This document shows, one piece after another, positions 16,007-22,599 of a stretch of 64,000 bases of DNA. The notes beneath the pieces are model-generated. The model was given only the letters and a program-made list of their open reading frames with translations. It did not search any database and had not been told where the DNA came from. The stretch comes from Campylobacteraceae bacterium. Its GTDB lineage: Bacteria; Campylobacterota; Campylobacteria; Campylobacterales; Sulfurovaceae. The translations under genes and the position numbers were made by a program. The stretch spans positions 1 through 64,000 of the forward strand of contig JALXFN010000074.1 in the NCBI GenBank assembly GCA_027068975.1, written 5' to 3'. Each line of letters opens with the position of its first letter. Positions within the stretch are counted from its first letter, which is position 1.

Positions 16007-16031
16007 TATATGTATATAAAATATACATATA
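16007..16031. promoter_or_regulatory. 25-bp perfect palindrome before the DUF6364/PIN operon
   Basis: TATATGTATAT (16007-16017), AAA, then ATATACATATA (16021-16031): 11-bp perfect arms around a 3-bp centre. It ends three bases before the Shine-Dalgarno AAAAGGA and so covers the transcription start region of the antitoxin gene. Binding of the toxin-antitoxin complex is inferred. Confidence 0.55.
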
Positions 16032-16047
16032 TAAAAAGGAGTTTATT

Positions 16048-16317
16048 GTGACTGCATTAAAAGTACGTAAAAATTTTCTTTTAGACAAAGAGATTATTGA
16101 AAAAGCTCAAGTTATTCTAATTGAACAGCACAAAAATTTAACTGAGGTTCTTAATACTTATTTTAGAGCCATTGTAAAAGAGCCTTCTATCTTGCAGACT
16201 ATTGAGAAGAGTGCTAATAAGCGAACAGGTAGTTTTATTGGTATGCTTGATGGTAAGATAGGAGATACAACATTTAAAGAGATGAAACAAGAGCATTCAA
16301 GTAAAGAAGATAAATAA
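16048..16317 (+). CDS. DUF6364-like antitoxin
   Basis: An 89-residue protein. The GTG at 16048 is taken as start because AAAAGGA lies 8 bp before it; an upstream TTG at 16000 would read through the palindrome. VRKNFLLDKEIIEKAQVILIEQHKNLTEVLNTYFRAIVKE is the ribbon-helix-helix-like N-terminus of DUF6364 antitoxins ('l.Ld.evi..ak.ya...g.sls.lve.yf'). The C-terminal part (TGSFIGMLDGKIGDTTFKEMK) should bind the toxin. Its stop overlaps the PIN start by one base (TAATG), the normal coupled antitoxin-toxin order. Confidence 0.8.
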   Translation: MTALKVRKNFLLDKEIIEKAQVILIEQHKNLTEVLNTYFRAIVKEPSILQTIEKSANKRTGSFIGMLDGKIGDTTFKEMKQEHSSKEDK

Positions 16318-16739
16318 TGAATATCTTCTTGGACGCCAACATCTGTTTAGATTTACTTGATACAAAACGACCAACTTCAAAAGCTTCTGTAGATTGGTAT
16401 ATGAAGCAAAAAGATGATGTTTCATTAAACTTTTTCTTCTCTTCAGATTTTATTACTACGTTTTACTATATTTTAACTCAAAAAAGAAAGTATGATGATA
16501 CAAAAGTTATAGAATCTATTGATGCTTTGTCATTTGAGATAAACCCTTTTTATTTACTGCATAGTGATTTTGTTAATGCAAAGAGTGATTTTTTCTCTGA
16601 ATTATTTAAAGACTTTGAAGATTTAATGATTTTAAACTCAGCTGTACGTGCTGAGTGTACAATATTTGTTACTAATGATAAAGAGTTGTTGAAGCTTGGG
16701 AAGTTTAAGGGGATGGAGTTGTCAGTACCAAGCATTTAA
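16317..16739 (+). CDS. PIN-domain ribonuclease toxin
   Basis: A 140-residue PIN-domain protein: NIFLDANICLDLLDTKRP carries the first acidic residue, SFEINPFY and DFEDLMILNSAVRAECTIFVTNDKELLKLG carry the second and third (ED, TND). PIN toxins cleave RNA with Mg2+ or Mn2+. One-base overlap with the DUF6364 antitoxin and a shared palindromic promoter make a typical type II toxin-antitoxin operon. It converges on hrpB with 20 bp between stops and no hairpin. Confidence 0.88.
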   Translation: MNIFLDANICLDLLDTKRPTSKASVDWYMKQKDDVSLNFFFSSDFITTFYYILTQKRKYDDTKVIESIDALSFEINPFYLLHSDFVNAKSDFFSELFKDFEDLMILNSAVRAECTIFVTNDKELLKLGKFKGMELSVPSI

Positions 16740-16759
16740 AGTTTTAATAAATCGAGACT

Positions 16760-19258
16760 TTACATATTCTTCTTAGTCTTACTAGTAGCCACAGCACTCA
16801 AAGGGTCATCAGGCCAGTAGTGCTTTTTGTATTTCCCTCTAAGGTCTTTTTTCACATCGGCATAGGTGTTTGCCCAAAAGCTCTCTAGGTCTTGGGTTAT
16901 CTGCATGGGTTTTGAGGCAGGGGAGAGTAGGTGAATCATCAGTTTTACTTTTCCATTTAGAACGCTTGGTGTCTTTTGTGTTCCAAACATCTCTTGGAGT
17001 CGTACGGCTAAAATGGGTTGGGCAGGGTTTGAGTAGTCGAGCTTTATGTTTGAGCCACTAGCCACTTTTAGTTTGGCAGGGGCTAGTTTTTCAAGCTCTT
17101 GTTGTTTTGGGTAGTCAAGCAGTCCTAATAGGATGTTTTTTAAATCTAAACTCTTACACTCTCTAAGCGAACTTTTTCCTTCTAAATAGGGGGCTAACCA
17201 TTCGTCCATGTTTTCAGACAAATAGGCATCGAAACTCTCAGCATTATCTAGCTTTTCAAAAAAATCAGGCTTATGCATAAATACAAAGTTCAATCGCTCT
17301 CTAAGAGCCAATGCCTCTTTCTCCCATGTCAAGGCATCTAGTCCCAACGCTTCAAGCTCTTCTACAAGTACTTCGGTTATCTCCTCTTGTGAGGCTTGGT
17401 TGGTCTGCATCTCTTTAAGTACTATTGCCCCTAGCTTCTCAACACGTCGTACCTCAACCCTCTCTTGTTCGTCATTCCATGAGACGATATTTTGAGTCTC
17501 TATCAGTTCAGTTAAATACTCCTCTATGTGTGCTAAGTTTAGCTCTATGGCTTTGTAAATGGTAGCGTTGGTGGTTTTTCCATCTAGGTCGGCTACCACT
17601 AAAAATCTAGCGTTAAAAAGCTCATCTTCATGGTGTAGGTTTGCCCCTTTTCCGTTGCTTAGTAGGTAGACTCCCTTGTTGTTGTGGCGAAGTTGGGCGA
17701 CTCTGTCTGGGTAGGCAAAGGCTAGAAGAACACCTAACATATTGGTATTGATGCTTTTGGTCGCCGATGAGGTAAGTTTTTGGGCGATTTTTAGAACATA
17801 CCGTGCTTGTCGGTTGTTAAAGGCTTGATGGATTTTTTGAGACGTTTTAAGCTCATGCAGAAGCGTCACACGCTCTTTTATGTCCGATGAACGGTTGTGC
17901 ATAAAATCTTTCTCTGTCAAGACAGCACAAAGCAGAGAGGCTTCGTAACTTAGCTCTAGCTCTTTGGCTTTAAGCATCATGTGTGACAGCCGTGGGTGTA
18001 GCCCAAAACGGTTCATGGCTTTTCCATGTTGAGTGATGCCTCCTTTAGCATCCAACGCTCCTAACTGTTGTAGAAGTTTTTTAGCATGACTTATGGCAGA
18101 AGCAGGTGGGGTGTCCATCCATGCAAACTCATGAATGTTGTCGTTGCCCCAAAGTGCCAAGTCTAAAACCAACTGCGTTAAATCGGCGAGTAAAATTTCA
18201 GGCACATCGTGTTTTAGAAGTATCTTCGACTTATGCCAAAGGTGGTACGCCTTACCTGCTGACAAACGCCCAGCCCTTCCTGCTCTTTGGGTGGCTGAGT
18301 CTTGGGAGATGAATTGGCGTTCTAGCTTGTTCATGCCTGAGAGTGGAGAGAAAACAGAGACATTTTGAATGCCCGAGTCCACCACTATCTTAATGCCCTC
18401 AATGGTCAAAGAGGTCTGGGCAATGTTGGTAGAAAGCACCACCTTTCGTCGCCCTTGTGCAGGGGCTTTTATGGCTCTGTCCTGTGCCTCTTTGCTTAGG
18501 TTTCCATAGAGAGGACTAATGTCAACATTGGCAAGTTTAGACTCATTTAAAAGCTTCTCAACCGTTTTGATTTCACGTACCCCTGAGAGAAATACCAAAA
18601 TGTTTCCCTCTTCGCTCTCAAGCAGTTTGAGCAGTCGTTTATGCACATAGAAAGGAAGCTCTTTTTTGCTGGGTTGTGCCGTATTTGGGTCAAGGTAAAA
18701 ACGCTCCACAGGAAAAGCACGACCCTCACTCTGAACAACAGGTGCATGGTCTAAAAGCTCTGAAATAGCCGAGGTATTAAGCGTCGCAGACATAATGAGC
18801 AGTTTTAAGTCCTCACGCAAAACAGCCTGAGACTCCAAAGCCAACGCCAAAGATAAATCGGCATGAATGGAACGCTCATGAAACTCATCAAAGATAATCA
18901 GCGCCACCTCTTCCAAGCTTGGGTCATGTTGGAGTTTACGCGTCAAAATTCCCTCCGTTACAATGAGTATCTGCGTCTTTTTACTCTGAACCGACTCCAT
19001 CTTAATCTGATACCCCACACGCTCCCCAACCTTTTCACCCAAAAGCTCAGCCATACGAGAAGCCGATGCACGAACAGCCAAACGACGAGGTTCAAGCATA
19101 ATAATCTGTTTGCCTTGAAGCCAAGCTTCACTAAGCAGTGCCAAGGGCAGGGCAGTAGTTTTTCCTGCCCCTGGAGGTGCTTGAAGCACAACTCTTTGGT
19201 TGGTTTGAAGTTTCTCTTTTATCTGGGGTATGACTTGGGTTATGGGTAGGTTTTGCAT
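16760..19258 (-). CDS. hrpB: ATP-dependent DEAH-box helicase HrpB-like
   Basis: An 832-residue DEAH/RHA helicase. Motifs in order: QVIPQIKEKLQTNQRVVLQ, Walker A APPGAGKTT, EPRRLAVRASA (Ia), TEGIL (Ic), DEFHERS (II, DEFH), MSATL (III), FLSGVREI, STNIAQTSLTIEGI (V) and QRAGRAGR (VI), then the HA2 and the HrpB-specific C-terminal domains. The start at 19258 (MQNLPITQ) is preferred to 19393, which would add 45 codons running over the promoter and start of the divergent PIN gene. HrpB's role in bacteria is little known; RNA unwinding is expected. Confidence 0.93.
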   Translation of the reverse strand: MQNLPITQVIPQIKEKLQTNQRVVLQAPPGAGKTTALPLALLSEAWLQGKQIIMLEPRRLAVRASASRMAELLGEKVGERVGYQIKMESVQSKKTQILIVTEGILTRKLQHDPSLEEVALIIFDEFHERSIHADLSLALALESQAVLREDLKLLIMSATLNTSAISELLDHAPVVQSEGRAFPVERFYLDPNTAQPSKKELPFYVHKRLLKLLESEEGNILVFLSGVREIKTVEKLLNESKLANVDISPLYGNLSKEAQDRAIKAPAQGRRKVVLSTNIAQTSLTIEGIKIVVDSGIQNVSVFSPLSGMNKLERQFISQDSATQRAGRAGRLSAGKAYHLWHKSKILLKHDVPEILLADLTQLVLDLALWGNDNIHEFAWMDTPPASAISHAKKLLQQLGALDAKGGITQHGKAMNRFGLHPRLSHMMLKAKELELSYEASLLCAVLTEKDFMHNRSSDIKERVTLLHELKTSQKIHQAFNNRQARYVLKIAQKLTSSATKSINTNMLGVLLAFAYPDRVAQLRHNNKGVYLLSNGKGANLHHEDELFNARFLVVADLDGKTTNATIYKAIELNLAHIEEYLTELIETQNIVSWNDEQERVEVRRVEKLGAIVLKEMQTNQASQEEITEVLVEELEALGLDALTWEKEALALRERLNFVFMHKPDFFEKLDNAESFDAYLSENMDEWLAPYLEGKSSLRECKSLDLKNILLGLLDYPKQQELEKLAPAKLKVASGSNIKLDYSNPAQPILAVRLQEMFGTQKTPSVLNGKVKLMIHLLSPASKPMQITQDLESFWANTYADVKKDLRGKYKKHYWPDDPLSAVATSKTKKNM

Positions 19259-19343
19259 GGTGGGATTATACTTTGTTTTTTGAGAAAACCTAAGCTCTTT
19301 TAGCAAAAAGCTATTTTTAACATCATATATGCTATCATAATTT

Positions 19344-19766
19344 ATGAACGTAGTAATAGACACCAATGTATGGATTTCTGCTCTTATTAGCAAAGATGGA
19401 GCAAGTCGTGAGCTTATTCGATGGGCATTGCTCGATAAAATTACCCCTCAAATCAGCACCACTCTTTTTTTAGAGTATGAAGATGTGATGAAAAGAGAGA
19501 AGATTCAAACCTTATGCTCTTTGAGCGTTCAAGAGCAAGAGGAGCTTTTTCAAGCTTTTCTTTCAACTTGTAAATGGAATGAAATCTTCTATTTATGGCG
19601 ACCAAATCTTGATGATGAGGGAGATGATTTTTTAATAGAGTTGGCTGTGGCAAGTAACAGTTCGGTTATTGTTACCGATAACATAAAAGATATTGAATGT
19701 GGAGAGCTTAAGTTTGACATAGAGGTTTTAACCCCAAAACAGTTTATAGAGAGGTATAGAAAATGA
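19344..19766 (+). CDS. PIN-domain toxin (putative type II TA toxin)
   Basis: A 140-residue PIN protein of the 'putative toxin-antitoxin system toxin component, PIN family' type: MNVVIDTNVWISALISKDGASRELI, TTLFLEYEDVMKR, PNLDDEGDDFLIELAVASNSSVIVTDNIKDI, with acidic residues in DTN, EYED, DEGDDF and TDN. It comes before its RHH partner (ATGA overlap), the reverse of the usual order. A TATCAT/CATAAT box ends 2-5 nt before the ATG and no Shine-Dalgarno is visible, so a leaderless message is possible. Divergent from hrpB. Confidence 0.87.
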   Translation: MNVVIDTNVWISALISKDGASRELIRWALLDKITPQISTTLFLEYEDVMKREKIQTLCSLSVQEQEELFQAFLSTCKWNEIFYLWRPNLDDEGDDFLIELAVASNSSVIVTDNIKDIECGELKFDIEVLTPKQFIERYRK

Positions 19767-19975
19767 GTACATTAACACTAAGAATTCCTGATAGTAAGTA
19801 TGAGCGATTAAAAAGCTATGCCAAGAGCAAAGAGATTTCTCTTAACAAGCTTTTTGATGAGTTAGCCACCATTGCATTGACTCAATTTGATGCAAAAACG
19901 CGTTTTGATGTGATGGTAGCAAAAGCAGATAGGGCAAGAGGTTTAGAGCTTTTGAAAAAGCTAGATGACGCGTAG
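19763..19975 (+). CDS. Ribbon-helix-helix antitoxin partner of the PIN toxin
   Basis: A 70-residue protein. STLTLRIPDSKYERLKSYAKSKEISLNKLFDELATIAL is a clear RHH (CopG/Arc) DNA-binding unit; the tail ARFDVMVAKADRARGLELLKKLDD resembles the toxin-binding end of such antitoxins (typically 'F...A.rGd...gl..Ld'). It overlaps the PIN gene by ATGA. Its stop codon TAG at 19973-19975 lies inside a REP-like sequence, so the last codons may have been changed by that element's insertion. Confidence 0.82.
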   Translation: MSTLTLRIPDSKYERLKSYAKSKEISLNKLFDELATIALTQFDAKTRFDVMVAKADRARGLELLKKLDDA

Positions 19976-19995
19976 GATTCGATTGCCATCACACC
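19970..19995. repeat. Degenerate REP-like sequence
   Basis: This 26-bp stretch matches 21 of 26 positions of the arm of the REPIN at 35041-35145 (aligned to 35042-35067), including CGTAGG and CGATTGC.ATC.CACC. The ATAGCAAT at 19999-20006 also occurs in the complementary arm, so a collapsed second arm may follow. It covers the stop codon of the RHH gene and precedes the broken BrnA-like gene. Confidence 0.55.
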
Positions 19996-20021
19996 CTATA
20001 GCAATACAGGGAGTTTACATT

Positions 20022-20232
20022 ATGAGAGAAGAGTACGATTTTAGCAATTCAATTAAAAATCCTTACGCTCAAAAGGCGAAAAAACAGATTTCTATTAATA
20101 TAGAGACAGATACTATAGCTTATTTTAAGAGTCTAGCAAAAAAAAGTAGGGATTCCTTATCAAAATTTGATTAACTCATATTTGACAGATTGTGTAAGTA
20201 AAAAAGTTGAGCCTACATTACAATGGGGATAG
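20022..20232 (+). pseudogene. BrnA/CopG-type antitoxin, frameshifted in an A8 tract
   Basis: The start MREEYDFSNSIKNPYAQKAKKQISINI is the well-known opening of the BrnA-antitoxin-like/CopG family. After SLAKK the frame goes into DSLSKFD and stops at 20172-20174. Removing one A from the A8 run at 20138-20145 restores VGIPYQNLINSYLTDC, the exact family continuation, ending at the TAG at 20230-20232. So the gene is interrupted by a single-base insertion in a homopolymer: a pseudogene, a slippage-variable gene or a sequencing error. No BrnT-like toxin is next to it. Confidence 0.8.
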
Positions 20233-20244
20233 GCTACTTTATTC

Positions 20245-20361
20245 CTAATAATGATTCCGACAAGAGATAATAACAATACTCAACTCTTCAACAGCATAAA
20301 CCAAACGGTGTGTATCGTCAATGCGTCGTGAGTGAAAGCCTGATAGGTTCTCTTTTAGGGC
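20245..20361 (-). pseudogene. C-terminal remnant of a YoeB/Txe toxin
   Basis: On the minus strand the bases 20361-20245 read 38 residues and a stop: ALKENLSGFHSRRIDD, then THRLVYAVEELSIVIISC and RNHY. This is the C-terminal half of YoeB/Txe mRNA-interferase toxins (typically PLK.nlsG.wSRRI...HRLVYav....l.i.scr.HY). A stop lies just upstream in frame, so the N-terminal ~45 residues and the start are gone, and no YefM antitoxin is present. It fills most of the gap 20233-20414; the remainder has an AGCTATAAT promoter-like box before the next gene. Confidence 0.85.
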
Positions 20362-20414
20362 TTAAGCTTTAATTTATAAAAGCTATAATTACCCAAAACA
20401 ATTCAGGAAATTTT

Positions 20415-21149
20415 ATGACAACTCAAACAATATTTTTTATAATAGCCCTCATGCTTTTTTCCTACTTTTGGAAAAAAGAGCAAGAGAAACGACAGTTACG
20501 TTTTATAGAGAACTATAAATTCTCACCCGTACTCATACGACGGGTTAAAGCACAACACGACTATTTAAGTGATGCCGATATGAAAAAAGTAGTAAAAGCC
20601 ACTCGTGATTACTTTTACATCTGTAACCAAGCCCAAGGTAGAATGGTGGCTATGCCTTCGGAGATTGTTGATGTGTTTTGGCATGAGTTTTTGCTTTTTA
20701 CACGTGAATATCAAGACTTTTGTAAAAAAGGGATAGGACGATTTTTACACCATACTCCAACAGAGGTGATGAAGAGTCCAACCTCTGCACAAGAGGGCAT
20801 TAAAAGAGCATGGAGACTTGCTTGTGCTAAAGAGGGCATTAATCCTAAAAATCCTGCTAAACTTCCTCTTCTTTTTGTTATAGATAAGAGTTTAAAGATA
20901 AAAGGAGGGTTTAGCTATCAGCTCAACTGTAAAGGAAACCCTACCTCTTCAAATGGTAGCTCTTGTGGTGGTTACTGTGCTACGGATATAGGTTGTGCTT
21001 CAGGTTGTGGAGGAGATAGTGGAAGTTCTAGTAGTGATGGAGGAGGATTTTTTGGAGGGTCAGATAGCTCTTCTGATGGTGGTTTTTCGGGGAGTTCTGA
21101 TTCATCTTGTGGAGGTTCGTCATGTGGAGGAGGTTGTGGGGGAAGTTAA
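20415..21149 (+). CDS. Membrane-anchored glycine-rich-domain (GRDP-like) protein with Ser/Gly/Cys tail
   Basis: A 244-residue protein. Residues 1-18 form one membrane helix. The middle (about 60-150) contains MVAMPSEIVDVFWHEFLLFTREYQDFCKKGIGRFLHHTPTE, the pattern of the glycine-rich domain-containing protein family ('D..WH.h.l.t.dY..fc...G.fihH'). The last 65 residues are almost only Gly, Ser, Cys and Asp (SCGGSSCGGGCGGS at the very end) with about ten Cys. Function unknown; a surface or redox/metal-binding tail is possible. Monocistronic. Confidence 0.65.
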   Translation: MTTQTIFFIIALMLFSYFWKKEQEKRQLRFIENYKFSPVLIRRVKAQHDYLSDADMKKVVKATRDYFYICNQAQGRMVAMPSEIVDVFWHEFLLFTREYQDFCKKGIGRFLHHTPTEVMKSPTSAQEGIKRAWRLACAKEGINPKNPAKLPLLFVIDKSLKIKGGFSYQLNCKGNPTSSNGSSCGGYCATDIGCASGCGGDSGSSSSDGGGFFGGSDSSSDGGFSGSSDSSCGGSSCGGGCGGS

Positions 21150-21222
21150 GGATATATTCAAAAATAGTAGTTTTTATAATATTTAACTTCTCTCATATTT
21201 GGATAGAATAGTGGTTTACATA

Positions 21223-22599
21223 CTACAAGCTCCCCTTAATCATCTCTGCTACACTCTCAGCCTTTGTACCTAAAACCACTTGAATGGTAGTGTCACTAGG
21301 CTTTATGACTCCTTTGGCTCCGAGTTTTAAAAATGCTTCATCATTTAAATCTTTAGAGGACTTTACTTCCATACGTAAGCGTGTAATACAAGCATCGGTA
21401 GAGACTATGTTCTCAGCTCCTCCAAGGGCTTCTATGAAGGCTTGGGCTTCGTTTGAGGCTTCTGCTTGTTCTGTCTCTTTATCTTCACTAAAAATAGTAA
21501 GTTTAAAAAGCTTAATAGTAAAGTAAGAGAGTACAAAGTAGATGGCTCCAAAAACCAAACCAAGAGGTAAAATGAGTAATGGATTTTTAGCAAGTTTGTA
21601 GTTTATAAGGTAGTCAATAAGACCTGCAGAGAAACCAAAACCGTGGTGTATGTCCATGTAGTGAGCCGTTGCCAAAGCCAAACCCGTTAGAATGGCGTGA
21701 AGAACAAAGAGAATAGGTGCTACAAACAAAAAGAGAAACTCTAAGGGTTCGGTAACCCCTGTTAAAAAAGAGGTAAAAGCCACACCAGCTAAGATGGCTC
21801 CAGCTTTTTTTCTATGCTCTTTTGGGGTGCTTAGGTAGATGGCTAAAGCCATAGCTGGAAGACCAAACATCATGACAATGTAAAAACCTGACATATAAAT
21901 CCCTGCCGTTGGGTCACCTGCAAAGAAACGGTGTAGGTCTCCATTGGCTACTACTTCTACACCATCTTTTATGTGGGTGTAGTCTCCAAGTTGGAACCAA
22001 AAAACAGAGTTTAAAATGTGGTGAAGTCCTAGTGGAATGAGAAGACGGTTAAGGGTTCCATAGATAAAGGTTCCCACCTCATTAAGGCTAATAATGGCAT
22101 GAGAAAAAGAGTCAATTCCACTCTGGGCATAGTGCCAAAAGTACCCTGCCAATACTCCAACAGCTATGGAAGCAATAGCCGTGACAATAGGCACAAAACG
22201 TTTTCCTCCAAAAAAGCCTAAAAACTCTGGGGGTTTAACGGTGTGGTAACGGTTGTAAAGTACCCCTGCCAAAATACCAATGATAATACCTATGAAAACT
22301 CCCATTTTTAAAGAGGGGTCAATTTGTAAATAGACAGCTTTTGCAATAAGAATACCAATAACAGCAGAGAGTGCTGCCGCTCCATCATGATTTTTAGCCA
22401 AACCATAGGCGATACCCACAGCAAAGAGTAGGTCAAGGTTGTCAAAGACAGCTCCACCTGCTACTTTCATAATGTTGGCAATATCACCTGTGATGAAAGG
22501 AATATCACCAAAACCAAGGCGAAGTAAAATAGCAGCGATGGGAAGAACAGCAATAGGGGTCATGAGGGCTTTGCCCACTTTTTGTAATAGACTAAACAT
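21223..22599 (-). CDS. PTS sugar transporter IICB, N-acetylglucosamine type
   Basis: A 458-residue permease of the glucose/N-acetylglucosamine PTS superfamily. Residues 1 to about 370 are EIIC (LMTPIAVLPIAAILLRLG start; FFAGDPTAGIYMSGFYIVMMFGLPAMALA and FLTGVTEPLEFLFLFVAPILFVLHAILTG, closest to NagE). Residues about 390-458 are EIIB with the phosphorylated Cys in STDACITRLRMEV. There is no EIIA domain, unlike E. coli NagE (IICBA). Its start overlaps the HPr-EI gene by 8 bp, so the two form an operon. Sugar PTS genes are uncommon in this phylum; the substrate is inferred. Confidence 0.87.
   Translation of the reverse strand: MFSLLQKVGKALMTPIAVLPIAAILLRLGFGDIPFITGDIANIMKVAGGAVFDNLDLLFAVGIAYGLAKNHDGAAALSAVIGILIAKAVYLQIDPSLKMGVFIGIIIGILAGVLYNRYHTVKPPEFLGFFGGKRFVPIVTAIASIAVGVLAGYFWHYAQSGIDSFSHAIISLNEVGTFIYGTLNRLLIPLGLHHILNSVFWFQLGDYTHIKDGVEVVANGDLHRFFAGDPTAGIYMSGFYIVMMFGLPAMALAIYLSTPKEHRKKAGAILAGVAFTSFLTGVTEPLEFLFLFVAPILFVLHAILTGLALATAHYMDIHHGFGFSAGLIDYLINYKLAKNPLLILPLGLVFGAIYFVLSYFTIKLFKLTIFSEDKETEQAEASNEAQAFIEALGGAENIVSTDACITRLRMEVKSSKDLNDEAFLKLGAKGVIKPSDTTIQVVLGTKAESVAEMIKGSL

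Noticed and set aside
16000-16047. TTG start for the DUF6364 antitoxin
   Set aside because: It reads through the palindrome; the GTG at 16048 has a well-placed Shine-Dalgarno.
19259-19393. Upstream start for hrpB
   Set aside because: It would overlap the promoter and first codons of the divergent PIN gene, and the added 45 residues have no helicase likeness.
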